Assembly (NCBI GenBank): GCA_027297085.1
Contig: JAPUIL010000324.1
Coordinates: 1 to 18,690, forward strand
Direction of reading: 5' to 3'
Length of the DNA stretch: 18,690 bases
From: Verrucomicrobiota bacterium
GTDB lineage: Bacteria; Verrucomicrobiota; Verrucomicrobiia; Opitutales; UBA2995
Shown here: one piece after another, positions 1-7,856 of the stretch
How the letters are laid out: each line of letters begins with the position of its first letter
How positions within the stretch are numbered: the first letter of the stretch is position 1
Translations under genes and position numbers: made by a program
The notes under the pieces: generated by a model
Told to the model about the DNA's origin: nothing
Database searches by the model: none
Seen by the model: the letters and a program-made list of their open reading frames with translations, nothing else

Positions 1-17
1 ACAAATAAGATTTCTAT

Positions 18-677
18 CTATTTAAAAAAAGTTTCATGGATTTCAGCCAGGTCCGATCCTATCAGACGACCCAGAGCGGCCAGTTCATCCGACAAGCTTT
101 TCGCCAGATCGGCATAGTCTCCGGTATTCCAGCTCAAGCCAGAAGACTGGTAGCTGCCTTTCTTTAACACCACGCCGTCAGGAAGCGACTGTATACTCCA
201 GCTCACTTCCAAGTTCACACGCGCGGACGGAGATTCCTGACCTTCCAGGGCATGCACTTCCACCAAGATCACAACGCCAGGATTCGCATAGTCATTCCAG
301 GGCAAGGCATGTACTTCAACAGGGCTATTCGATTGACGCGAAATATTGAGTGCTAAAACCCGAGGAAGGCTGTCACCCGGGCGTTCAGCCCACAAATTAT
401 TCGCAGTGTAACGCAACTCGTTGCGTCTCTTACGAACCACTATTTCTTTACGGTCCAAGTAGTCAGGCATTTCGATTTTGCCCAGCCCGACGACAAAAGT
501 CTCGACCTCGGCAGTACCGGATGCCGTTACTGCTGGAACAGGCTCAAGAGTATAATAAAGAGTAGGTTGAATATCTCCACCGCCAATCTCAACACATCCT
601 GTCACCAGAATCAGGATACACCCGAGTAAAATATGCGAAAGGCTTCTCGGAATAGATCGTAAGTGCTTTATATACAT
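18..677 (-). CDS. PqiC-like ABC-transport auxiliary lipoprotein of the MCE/Mla system
   Basis: This 219-residue protein opens with a basic n-region and a hydrophobic stretch ending in a clear lipobox (LVTGC, lipidated Cys28), so it should be an outer-membrane or periplasmic lipoprotein. The mature part starts with a YYTLEP segment and continues as a compact alpha/beta domain, as in the PqiC/YmbA (ABC_trans_aux, DUF330) family, whose usual length is close to this. In known systems such lipoproteins help MCE proteins move phospholipids between the two membranes. It is the last gene of the minus-strand operon: its ATG lies 10 bp after the MlaD stop, which implies cotranscription. No Shine-Dalgarno is seen. 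Family assignment is by lipobox, size, opening motif and operon context. No MlaC-type soluble carrier or separate MlaB is seen beside it. Confidence 0.82.
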   Translation of the reverse strand: MYIKHLRSIPRSLSHILLGCILILVTGCVEIGGGDIQPTLYYTLEPVPAVTASGTAEVETFVVGLGKIEMPDYLDRKEIVVRKRRNELRYTANNLWAERPGDSLPRVLALNISRQSNSPVEVHALPWNDYANPGVVILVEVHALEGQESPSARVNLEVSWSIQSLPDGVVLKKGSYQSSGLSWNTGDYADLAKSLSDELAALGRLIGSDLAEIHETFFK

Positions 678-687
678 GGCTGAAATA

Positions 688-1701
688 TTAATCTTGAACA
701 GGTCTCCGCCCGCTAATCAGTGCACTCGGATTTCTTTCCAGATAATCGGTAAGGCTGCGGAGGGATTCAGAGGCATCTGTTAGGCTGGATAGTGCTTCAT
801 CCAAGTTGATCCTTACACTGGATTGCGGTCTCAACATCACATGAAAAGATAAGGCGGCATTCTCAAGGCTCTCCAAAGTTTGAGTCAGCTGTTTCAATGC
901 CGTTTGCATTTCGTCCGCGGCCGGCTCAATCTCCGACTTAATATTGGTTGCTAAGTCTCGGTACTCAACCAGAGTATGCTCAAATTCCTTCAGGAACCGG
1001 GGAATCTCAACAGACTCCGTGAGCTCAGTCACCGAGTTCGCGGTCGATTGTAAACTCCGCGACAATGCAGGCAGATCCGCACCTTTCACTTCCTGGTTCA
1101 AGGTTTCCAACAATTGGATCAACTGGATCGATATTGTCTCGAGATCCACTGAATTAAACCGTTTGATGACATTGGACACATTGTCGGAAATTTCAGCAAA
1201 CGTACCTTTGAATGCCGGTATCTCATAAAGTTCAGCAAACTGGCTGTAGTACTCGGCTGGATACTCAATGGGGTCAACAATGTCTAACTCCACATACATT
1301 AAGCCGGTAATCAAACTCGCTGTAGCCAGGCGAGCCCGCAATCCGTCCTCAATATAACTCCTGAGTTCGTCCGGCTTCGACAAGTCGATCATGGCGCCTA
1401 ACGACTCTTCCAAGTTTATTTTCTCCACTTCGTAAATAACTGATATTCGGCTCGACACACCTTCTCCATCAGTCTCGGCCAGGAATATTTTTAACTCCGT
1501 CACCAGACCAATTTTCACACCTCGGAACTTAACCGCTGCTCCTATCTCCAGCCCACTGATGGTCTCGTCGAAATAGGTAACAAAACGGTAGCTGGAACGT
1601 CGAAAGGCCGACTGGCCAAGAAAGATCAAGCTCACAACCACAAACGCAAGGGCACCAAGGACAAAAATTCCAACTACGGTAGCATTCGGTTTGGCGCTCA
1701 T
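688..1701 (-). CDS. mlaD: MlaD/MCE-domain lipid-transport protein
   Basis: A 337-residue protein with one N-terminal membrane segment (about residues 9-29), then an MCE domain (about 37-150) carrying the usual FDETISGLEIGAAVKFRGVK and IGLVTEL signatures. The C-terminal half (about 185-330) is a long, probably coiled-coil helical region. The family forms membrane-anchored hexameric rings through which phospholipids pass between inner and outer membranes. At 337 residues it is longer than E. coli MlaD (about 183), as is common for single-MCE proteins with an extended helical tail that can form a periplasm-spanning needle. It follows the ATPase gene after a 95-bp gap holding a hairpin, and precedes the lipoprotein by 10 bp. 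The ATG at 1701 lacks a Shine-Dalgarno but puts the membrane helix at the expected place. Confidence 0.92.
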   Translation of the reverse strand: MSAKPNATVVGIFVLGALAFVVVSLIFLGQSAFRRSSYRFVTYFDETISGLEIGAAVKFRGVKIGLVTELKIFLAETDGEGVSSRISVIYEVEKINLEESLGAMIDLSKPDELRSYIEDGLRARLATASLITGLMYVELDIVDPIEYPAEYYSQFAELYEIPAFKGTFAEISDNVSNVIKRFNSVDLETISIQLIQLLETLNQEVKGADLPALSRSLQSTANSVTELTESVEIPRFLKEFEHTLVEYRDLATNIKSEIEPAADEMQTALKQLTQTLESLENAALSFHVMLRPQSSVRINLDEALSSLTDASESLRSLTDYLERNPSALISGRRPVQD

Positions 1702-1729
1702 TATATTCTAGGGGAGGGATTATAGAACC

Positions 1730-1762
1730 GAATCTCAAAGTGCAACTCTGCTTCTGAGATTC
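1730..1762 (-). promoter_or_regulatory. Intercistronic hairpin between mlaF and mlaD
   Basis: GAATCTCA (1730-1737) and TGAGATTC (1755-1762) are perfect inverted repeats. Adding AAG (1738-1740) and CTT (1751-1753) lengthens the stem to 11 bp with one bulged base and a 10-nt loop. No T-run follows on the minus strand, so a standard intrinsic terminator is unlikely. An RNA-processing or stabilising hairpin that sets MlaD/lipoprotein levels apart from the transporter core is an inference. Confidence 0.4.
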
Positions 1763-1796
1763 CGATCGTTATACTGTACACAAACATTCTCATGGT

Positions 1797-2561
1797 CTAT
1801 CCAGCAAAGCGTCCTCCTTTGCGGCTCAGGAATTCTTTCACCACTCCATCACCCGAATCGCGAAGGAGGTCATGAGGATTCCCCTTGGCAATGACTGTCT
1901 TCTTTTGAGGACTCAGCATGATAGCCTGATCCGCAATGGCAAAAATACTGTCTAGCTCATGGGATACTACCACCACCGTGGTATTGAAAATATCGCGCAG
2001 GTTGAGAATGAGGTCATCCAGGCGTTTGGAACTCACCGGATCCAACCCTGAAGATGGTTCGTCGAAAAACAAGATTTCTGGATCCAGGGCCATGGCCCGC
2101 GCAAGTCCGGCACGTTTGCGCATACCACCGCTCAGTTCAGCGGGGTAAAATTGTTGAAACCCTTTTAACCCGACCTGGCTCAATTTCATGTCCACAACGT
2201 CACGAATCTGCGAGCTCTTGAGGTTGGTATATTCCTCCAACGGAAAAGCCACATTTTCCTCCAGAGTCATGGAACTCCATAACGCGCCACTCTGGTAAAG
2301 CACCCCGAACTTTCTCAACAACGCGTCCCGTTCAGCATCCGAGCTGGCCGCAAAATCCTTGCCTCCGTAGAGTACTTGTCCCGAGGCCGGATCACGCAAA
2401 CCGATCATGTGTTTCAGCAAGGTGCTTTTGCCGCAACCCGATCTACCCATGATCACCAGTATCTCCGCTCGATTCACCTGAAAGGAGACATGCTCCAGCA
2501 CCAGGTAATCGCCATAAGCGCATTCCAGATCTTTCACTTCGATGTGTGGGATTTCAGACAC
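1797..2561 (-). CDS. mlaF: MlaF-like ABC transporter ATP-binding protein
   Basis: This 254-residue ABC ATPase has every nucleotide-binding motif: Walker A GRSGCGKST (39-47), Q-loop Gln90, signature LSGGMRKRAGLARA (143-156), Walker B ILFFDE (163-168) and H-loop His201. The LSGGMRKR form of the signature is characteristic of MlaF-type lipid importers. It should energise the permease encoded just upstream. The start is GTG, not ATG: the base triplet at 2561-2559 reads GTG on the minus strand, with no ATG nearby that would retain Walker A. Only 5 bp separate it from the permease stop, so translational coupling is likely. Nothing is missing from the fold. Confidence 0.95.
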   Translation of the reverse strand: MSEIPHIEVKDLECAYGDYLVLEHVSFQVNRAEILVIMGRSGCGKSTLLKHMIGLRDPASGQVLYGGKDFAASSDAERDALLRKFGVLYQSGALWSSMTLEENVAFPLEEYTNLKSSQIRDVVDMKLSQVGLKGFQQFYPAELSGGMRKRAGLARAMALDPEILFFDEPSSGLDPVSSKRLDDLILNLRDIFNTTVVVVSHELDSIFAIADQAIMLSPQKKTVIAKGNPHDLLRDSGDGVVKEFLSRKGGRFAG

Positions 2562-2566
2562 GATGA

Positions 2567-3709
2567 TTAAATATTATAGATGCTATAGATAACTGCGAAA
2601 ATAGAGTTGGAAATGATTATTAAAAGTAGTGAGGTCACCACGGCGGAAGTGGTGGCACGACCAACTCCCGTGGAGCTGGTGTCACAATTCATTCCCCTCA
2701 AACATCCGGAGTAGGCAATGATCATTCCAAACACCGCTGACTTGAGAAGCCCCGAACAAATATCCGTCAAATCGATGTTAAGAAAAATCTCCTGAACATA
2801 CGTTTGAATCGGCATGTTCAGCTTCAGCTTGCTCACAAGCATGCCTCCGAGGATACCCAGAGCATCCGCGTATATGACCATGAGCGGTGTCATTATTGAC
2901 AAGCCAATCACCCGCGGAAGCACCAGGTAGTCTACCGGGGAAACGCCCATCGTTCGCAACGCATCAATCTCCTCAGCCACTTTCATTGAACCAATGGTTG
3001 AGGCAAAGGCGGCACCTGTTCGGCCTGCCAGAACAATCCCCGTCATGATCGGTCCCATCTCTCGCACCATCGCCAGGCCTACGAATGCTGGCGTAAAATA
3101 TTCCGATCCAAAATCCTTCAGCAGGTCGGCCGCCTGGAAGGCCAAGGTCACACCGATCAGGAAACTGATCAGTCCCACAATAGGCAACGCCATCGGGCCG
3201 GTGTCCTGCATCGCCCGAAAACAATCCACCCACCGCATTCGAGCCTTTCCTCCAATCAAACGAACTCCCGACAACAGTATCTCTCCTAAAAAGTCCGCAT
3301 ATACACGAACATCTCGCCAGTGCGTGATCGTGTATTTCCCTACCTCTTCAGCAAAGCCCGGATGCCCTTCAGGCTCCTTGGCTTCCGTTCGTGAATCCAC
3401 CGCGCTCTGGGGTTGCAGCATCAGTCGACCCAGTCCATCCGGCAGGCAGTCGCAATTGAACCGCATGGACCTTCCATCGGCCCACTCCCTAGCCTGGTTT
3501 AAGAACACCAGAAGTGAGGAATCCCAGTCTTCCAGGTTTTTGGTCTCCAGCATCAGCTCCTTAGCTTCCGCCGGCAGAGCACCTTTTTTTAGAAACTCGT
3601 CAAACGAAGGAGCGCTTCGATCCAGCACCCAGACGCCCATCAAACGAATGACAAGTATGTCACCTGTCTCCTCCAGCTGAACCTGGCTGGTGTAAGGATT
3701 TTGAAACAT
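2567..3709 (-). CDS. mlaE: STAS-MlaE fusion permease of the Mla lipid transporter
   Basis: The open frame extends to 3823, but the ATG at 3709 is preferred. It gives 380 residues and leaves 82 bp to the divergent hydrolase, and the 38 residues before it do not resemble the family. The longer start would overlap that hydrolase's coding start. Residues about 8-95 form a STAS-like domain, usually a separate MlaB protein, here fused in front of the permease. Residues about 125-380 are the MlaE permease with several membrane helices and the diagnostic cytoplasmic signature GPIMTGIVLAGRTGAAFAST followed by EEIDALRTMG. With MlaF it should form the inner-membrane ABC complex feeding lipid to or from the MCE ring. 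It is the first gene of the operon. Fusions of this type are known in other bacteria. Confidence 0.92.
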   Translation of the reverse strand: MFQNPYTSQVQLEETGDILVIRLMGVWVLDRSAPSFDEFLKKGALPAEAKELMLETKNLEDWDSSLLVFLNQAREWADGRSMRFNCDCLPDGLGRLMLQPQSAVDSRTEAKEPEGHPGFAEEVGKYTITHWRDVRVYADFLGEILLSGVRLIGGKARMRWVDCFRAMQDTGPMALPIVGLISFLIGVTLAFQAADLLKDFGSEYFTPAFVGLAMVREMGPIMTGIVLAGRTGAAFASTIGSMKVAEEIDALRTMGVSPVDYLVLPRVIGLSIMTPLMVIYADALGILGGMLVSKLKLNMPIQTYVQEIFLNIDLTDICSGLLKSAVFGMIIAYSGCLRGMNCDTSSTGVGRATTSAVVTSLLLIIISNSIFAVIYSIYNI

Positions 3710-3791
3710 GAAAGCAGTCAGGATAAGATAGGAACTGGGAGCATATTCAGTTGATTTTGGGCGAACAACAGGCAAACACTCCTGCCCTGTA

Positions 3792-4451
3792 ATGCAAAGC
3801 CTATTATTCGACCTCGACGGCACACTACTCGACCATTTTACCTGCCTGGCACGATGTTATGAACATGTGCTAACCGATCTCCATCAACCTATCCCTGCAA
3901 GGGACCAAGTTCGCCGGGCGGTGGGAGGTTCCGTGGAGCTGACCATGGCAAAATTTGTGCCCGAAGAACTTCACAAAGAAGCCTGCGCTCGCTGGAAAGA
4001 ATATTTAAAAGAAATACTATGTGAGGATGCCTACCTGATGCCCGGCGCCCTCTCCCTCATTCAAGCCCTCAAAGCACAAGGCAATCAACTGGCGGTATTT
4101 ACCAACAAGGTAGGAGTTCACTCCCGCACCCTCTGCGACCACTTGGAAATCTCCCAATACATGGATGCCGTGGTAGGCGCGGACGACACTCCCTACCGCA
4201 AACCTCAAAAAGAATTCTCCGAACACGTACTAAAGATCCTCAACGCAAATCCGGAAACCACCGTGCTAATCGGAGACAGCCCGTTCGACATCCAGGCTGC
4301 TCACGCTATAGGGATTCCCGCCCACTGTGTAATCACGGGAACTCATAGCGCGGAGGAGCTAATAGAAGCCAAGGCCGACGGTGTATACCCCGACCTCCCC
4401 ACCCTCGGCAAAACCCTTTTCAACCTCGACCTCCTCACCGAATTCGCCTAA
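3792..4451 (+). CDS. HAD-superfamily phosphatase, phosphoglycolate-phosphatase-like
   Basis: A 219-residue protein with the full HAD motif set: motif I FDLDGT (Asp7 nucleophile, Asp9 acid/base), motif II Thr104 in VFTN, motif III Lys137 in RKPQ, and motif IV GDSPFD (Asp162, Asp166) for magnesium. A helical cap lies between motifs I and II (about residues 15-85), as in Gph/PGP-type subfamily I enzymes. It probably dephosphorylates a small phosphorylated metabolite in the cytoplasm; phosphoglycolate is the usual guess, but specificity lies in the cap and cannot be read here. It is transcribed away from the Mla operon across an 82-bp spacer. No Shine-Dalgarno precedes the ATG. Codons near the end are C-rich, unlike the Mla genes. 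Confidence 0.88.
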   Translation: MQSLLFDLDGTLLDHFTCLARCYEHVLTDLHQPIPARDQVRRAVGGSVELTMAKFVPEELHKEACARWKEYLKEILCEDAYLMPGALSLIQALKAQGNQLAVFTNKVGVHSRTLCDHLEISQYMDAVVGADDTPYRKPQKEFSEHVLKILNANPETTVLIGDSPFDIQAAHAIGIPAHCVITGTHSAEELIEAKADGVYPDLPTLGKTLFNLDLLTEFA

Positions 4452-4466
4452 CCCACAAGAAAGCTC

Positions 4467-4616
4467 TTACTCTTGTTCTTCTTCATTGTTCTGGTTCTGC
4501 TCTGCAGCCTGGTCGTATCTCGCCATAGCCTTTCCAGGCGACGGCAGATCAGGTCCTCCTTCGGCCTCATAAAAACTTTCCCAACTTCTGCTTCTTTTTT
4601 CTTCCGCCTTCAGCCT
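4467..4616 (-). pseudogene. Possible orphan C-terminal coding remnant (no start)
   Basis: On the minus strand a frame is open for 49 codons up to a TAA at 4467-4469 and reads like a real charged protein tail: WESFYEAEGGPD, then PSPGKAMARYDQAAE, then an Asn/Glu/Gln-rich end. A TGA at 4617-4619, created by the heptamer repeat, closes the frame upstream. The only ATG inside it (4526) would give 19 residues. It may be the surviving end of a decayed gene, or chance. I do not recognise the family. Confidence 0.22.
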
Positions 4617-4630
4617 TCAGCCTTCAGCCT
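4606..4630 (+). repeat. GCCTTCA heptamer tandem repeat in the recD2 leader
   Basis: Three perfect copies of GCCTTCA (4606-4612, 4613-4619, 4620-4626) plus a partial GCCT end 7 bp before the helicase ATG, where a Shine-Dalgarno would normally be. A single related CAGCCTTCA sits before the deaminase gene (about 6855-6863). Copy-number slippage here would change the helicase leader but not its coding frame. Confidence 0.7.
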
Positions 4631-4637
4631 TTAAACC

Positions 4638-6809
4638 ATGCCCGAAACCATCAGCGGAGTTCTCGAAAGGATCATGTTTTCCAATGAGGAAAACCATTTC
4701 CTGATCGGCGACCTGCGCCCGGATGACAAGAAGACCACCATCACCGTAACGGGCGCTATGCCCGGGGTCCAATGTGGGGAAACGCTCGAAGTCACCGGGG
4801 ATTGGGTTGTGAATCCCAAGTATGGCACACAGTTCAAGGTTACCACCGTCAAGTCCACCCTACCCTCCACCGTGCATGGCATCCGCAAGTACCTGGGCAG
4901 CGGATTGGTCCCCGGTATTGGGCAACACTTTGCCAACAAGATCGTCGATCACTTTGGGGTGGAAACCCTGACCATCATTTCCGAGGAAAGCGCCCGCCTT
5001 CGGGAGGTGCCGGGTATCGGTGCTGGTCGCGCTAAGTCCATCAAGGCAGCCTGGGAGGAACAACATGCCATTCGAGAGGTGATGCTCTTCCTGCAAACCT
5101 ATGGCGTCTCATCCGCCCGCTGCGTTCGCCTGGTTAAACAATACGGCAACGAGGCTAAAACCATTTTACAGAACGAACCGTACCGGGTCGCCCGGGAGAT
5201 TGACGGTATAGGTTTTAAAACCGCTGACCAGATCGCCCTCAACCTGGGTTTCGGAAACGAAAGCCCCAAACGCCTGGATGCCGGCCTGTTATTCAGCCTG
5301 GAAGAGCTGGAGAGCGAAGGGCATACTTGTGTCCCCTCGCGCTTGTGGGTGGAACACGCCACCCAGCTCCTCCAAACTACGGAAGATAAGATCGAGGCTC
5401 GAATCTGTCACCTGATTGAGGCCAAAGACGTGGTCTCCGTAGACGAAGGGCACCGCATCCAACTTCCCAACTCGCACCGTGCGGAAACCACCATTGCCGA
5501 TGCGATCTCGCGGTCTCTGAAAGCAGCCTCCGGCTTACCGCCCATTAAAGTCGATGCCGCCATTAATTGGGCGCAGGAAAAAGCCAGCTTCGAGTTTGCC
5601 GGCGAGCAGGTGGAAGCCATTCGAACCGGATTGACTGAGAAGATCTCTATCATCACTGGAGGACCCGGCACGGGTAAAACAACAATTCTTCGCGCACTGG
5701 TGCAGATCGTTTCCGCTAAAAAGGTGGATATCGTACTTGCCGCGCCCACTGGTCGAGCGGCCCAACGGATGAGCGAGGCCACCGGCGGTTTTGCCCAGAC
5801 TATCCACCGGCTGCTCAAGTTCGAACCTCACAATGGACGCTTTGCCCACAACGAATCCAATCCTCTCAAAACCCAGTTTCTCATCGTTGACGAATCGAGC
5901 ATGCTCGATGCCCGCCTGGCAGCCGCTTTGCTCCGGGCCATTCCCAAAAGAGCTCACATCATACTGGTAGGAGACGTAAACCAATTGCCCTCAGTCGGTG
6001 CCGGCAATGTTCTTAAAGATTTAATCGAATCCAAAGCCGTACCCGTTACTCGACTACAAAAGATTTTTCGCCAGAATGAGAAGAGCTCCATCATCACAAC
6101 AGCCTACAATGTGCTAAATGGTGCCAAAGGCACTCCTTACCTTTTGGAAAGCACAGCCGAGCTGGGAGCCGAGTACGACCTGCAATTTATTAAAGCCACG
6201 GAAGCGGAGGAATGCCTTCGCGTGATTGAATACCTTTGCAAACAATTCATTCCCAATAAACTCAGAGTAGATCCGCTTCGTCATACCCAGGTGCTTGCAC
6301 CCATGCACCGGGGCGTAGTCGGTATCAGTAATTTAAATACGGTCCTGCAAAAGGCACTCAACTCTCAGAAAAACGGATTCAGCTTCGGCGCTTATAAATA
6401 CTGTATCGGCGACAAGATCATCCAGAACCGCAACAACTACGACCTAAACATCTACAACGGCGATATTGGCACCATCGAAAGTATCGACTTCGAAAATGCC
6501 ACCCTCCAGATTCAGTTCGATTCGGAATCCGTGGAAATGACCCGCTCCGGCCTGCACGATGTCAGCCTGGCCTATGCCATCAGCGTCCACAAATCCCAAG
6601 GCTCCGAATACCCCATCGTCATCATTCCCCTGGTCAAGGGTCACTTTATGATGTTGCAACGCAACCTGCTCTATACCGCTCTCACTCGCGGCAAACAAAA
6701 AATCTTCATCGTCGGCGATCCCGTCGCCTACTTCATGGCCGTCAAAAACGCCGACCCCGCCCAACGTTTCACCGACCTGAAAGAGAAACTGCTGGAAGCT
6801 ATCAAGTAG
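4638..6809 (+). CDS. recD2: RecD2-family ATP-dependent 5'-3' DNA helicase
   Basis: A 723-residue helicase of the RecD2/TraA type, the usual length for the family. The N-terminal region (about 1-75) is the OB-like RecD2 domain, followed by helix-hairpin-helix elements (PGIGAGRAKSI at 125-135; IDGIGFKTADQIA at 188-200). The superfamily 1B core has motif I GGPGTGKTT (341-349), Ia APTGRAAQRM (369-378), II IVDESSML (416-423), III GDVNQLPSVGAGNVL (445-459), IV FRQ (477-479), V SVHKSQGSE (649-657) and VI YTALTRG (679-685). RecD2 proteins act without RecBC in replication-fork and recombinational repair. It is transcribed with the hydrolase strand but separated by 186 bp. The deaminase follows after 64 bp. 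The ATG is preceded by the heptamer repeat, not a Shine-Dalgarno. Confidence 0.96.
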   Translation: MPETISGVLERIMFSNEENHFLIGDLRPDDKKTTITVTGAMPGVQCGETLEVTGDWVVNPKYGTQFKVTTVKSTLPSTVHGIRKYLGSGLVPGIGQHFANKIVDHFGVETLTIISEESARLREVPGIGAGRAKSIKAAWEEQHAIREVMLFLQTYGVSSARCVRLVKQYGNEAKTILQNEPYRVAREIDGIGFKTADQIALNLGFGNESPKRLDAGLLFSLEELESEGHTCVPSRLWVEHATQLLQTTEDKIEARICHLIEAKDVVSVDEGHRIQLPNSHRAETTIADAISRSLKAASGLPPIKVDAAINWAQEKASFEFAGEQVEAIRTGLTEKISIITGGPGTGKTTILRALVQIVSAKKVDIVLAAPTGRAAQRMSEATGGFAQTIHRLLKFEPHNGRFAHNESNPLKTQFLIVDESSMLDARLAAALLRAIPKRAHIILVGDVNQLPSVGAGNVLKDLIESKAVPVTRLQKIFRQNEKSSIITTAYNVLNGAKGTPYLLESTAELGAEYDLQFIKATEAEECLRVIEYLCKQFIPNKLRVDPLRHTQVLAPMHRGVVGISNLNTVLQKALNSQKNGFSFGAYKYCIGDKIIQNRNNYDLNIYNGDIGTIESIDFENATLQIQFDSESVEMTRSGLHDVSLAYAISVHKSQGSEYPIVIIPLVKGHFMMLQRNLLYTALTRGKQKIFIVGDPVAYFMAVKNADPAQRFTDLKEKLLEAIK

Positions 6810-6822
6810 TTAGGAGATAGAA

Positions 6823-6850
6823 TGTTGCGAAGGCAGGCTTGCTCGCGACA
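6823..6850. repeat. Imperfect palindrome between recD2 and the deaminase
   Basis: TGTTGCGA (6823-6830) faces TCGCGACA (6843-6850), complementary at 7 of 8 positions, with a G-T wobble as the exception. A 12-nt loop contains GGCAGGCTTGC. It lies 13 bp after the helicase stop. No T-run follows, so it looks more like an interspersed palindromic repeat or processing hairpin than a terminator. Confidence 0.4.
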
Positions 6851-6873
6851 AATTCAGCCTTCATCCTATAACA

Positions 6874-7470
6874 ATGTTCTCCAACTCCCAAATCGTCGAC
6901 CGCCTTCTCCAAGTTATGGAATACGACATCGTCCTGTTAACCATGGAAGGTGTGAAACAAGGCAACAAGATTTTCGGTGCGGCCATTCTGTCGAAGAAAG
7001 ACCTATCACTGGTAATCGCCGGAACGAACAACGAAACGGTTAACCCCCTTTACCACGGAGAAGTCCACACCATGGAGCAGCTGTACCGCATGCCGAGCGA
7101 ACAACGTCCTGACCCCAAGGACTGTCTCTTCTTTGCCACCCATGAACCCTGCACCCTTTGCCTCTCCGCCATTACCTGGGGTGGTTATGACAATTTCTAC
7201 TACCTATTCAGTCATGAAGACTCGCGGGACAACTTCAACATCGGGCACGACTTGAAGATACTAAAAGAAGTCTTCAAGCACGATCCCGGTGGATATGCCC
7301 GGCAGAATAGTTACTGGAATTCCTACCGCATAGCTGACCTGATCGATACCTGCACCGAGGACGAACAGGCAGCTTTTAAAAAACGAATCGAAGAACTCGC
7401 CAAAACATACAGGGATATGTCAGACATTTATCAGGCCAACAAAGACAAATCGGATATCCCACTTAAGTAA
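6874..7470 (+). CDS. Zinc-dependent nucleoside/nucleobase deaminase (CDA fold)
   Basis: A 198-residue protein with the two zinc signatures of the cytidine-deaminase-like fold: YHGE (His61 ligand, Glu63 proton shuttle) and HEPCTLC (Cys93 and Cys96 ligands). An early glycine-rich strand (FGAAILSKK) matches the substrate-side strand of guanine, adenosine and tRNA deaminases. The C-terminal 90 residues, rich in charged helices, are longer than in TadA and could add specificity. Candidate substrates are free bases or nucleosides; the sequence does not choose among them. It heads a trio: the next ATG is 2 bp past its stop. No Shine-Dalgarno precedes the ATG at 6874. A further upstream ATG in another frame is not coding-like. 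Fold certain, substrate unknown. Confidence 0.85.
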   Translation: MFSNSQIVDRLLQVMEYDIVLLTMEGVKQGNKIFGAAILSKKDLSLVIAGTNNETVNPLYHGEVHTMEQLYRMPSEQRPDPKDCLFFATHEPCTLCLSAITWGGYDNFYYLFSHEDSRDNFNIGHDLKILKEVFKHDPGGYARQNSYWNSYRIADLIDTCTEDEQAAFKKRIEELAKTYRDMSDIYQANKDKSDIPLK

Positions 7471-7472
7471 CC

Positions 7473-7856
7473 ATGGCGAAAGCACTAGGCATTGGAGGCA
7501 TTTTTTTCAGATCGATAAACCCCGAAGGTTTAGCCAATTGGTACCGCACCTGGTTGAAATTTCCTGGCGACTCCGGAAGCTACTCCTCTTTTCTTCCAAC
7601 CACCATCCCGGAAAAAGGTTTTTCGGTATGGTCTCCGTTTAAAAAGGATAGCGACTACTTTGGTAACCCAAACCAGGTCTTCATGGTCAACTTAATGGTG
7701 GATGACCTGGACGGCACTTTGAAACAGGTCGCAGAGGGTGGAGCTGAAGTCATTCCGGAAACAGAAGAATACGATTACGGCCGCTTTGGCTGGTTTGTTG
7801 ATCCTGACGGAAATCGGGTAGAGCTCTGGCAGCCTGCAGATGCGTCCGAACAATGA
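7473..7856 (+). CDS. VOC/glyoxalase-fold protein
   Basis: A 127-residue single-domain protein with the two beta-alpha-beta-beta-beta halves of the vicinal-oxygen-chelate fold. The first half opens GIGGIFFRS with WYRTWLKF. The second has VNLMVDDLD and ends in the family hallmark FVDPDGNRVELWQP, whose Glu (about 118) is a standard metal ligand. The usual first-strand His ligand is not present at the GIGGIFF position, so enzymatic activity is uncertain; some members bind small molecules without catalysis. It starts 2 bp after the deaminase stop and its TGA overlaps the next ATG by 4 bp (ATGA), a sign of translational coupling within a three-gene operon. Confidence 0.85.
   Translation: MAKALGIGGIFFRSINPEGLANWYRTWLKFPGDSGSYSSFLPTTIPEKGFSVWSPFKKDSDYFGNPNQVFMVNLMVDDLDGTLKQVAEGGAEVIPETEEYDYGRFGWFVDPDGNRVELWQPADASEQ

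Noticed and set aside
2994..3680. A 228-codon plus-strand frame opposite the MlaE gene
   Set aside because: It is antisense to a clearly coding permease and has no recognisable motif.
3710..3823. Longer start for the STAS-MlaE gene at 3823
   Set aside because: It would overlap the divergent hydrolase start, adds 38 residues unlike the family, and removes the promoter spacer; the ATG at 3709 is better.
5408..5984. Long minus-strand frames opposite recD2
   Set aside because: They mirror helicase motifs on the other strand and have no family features.
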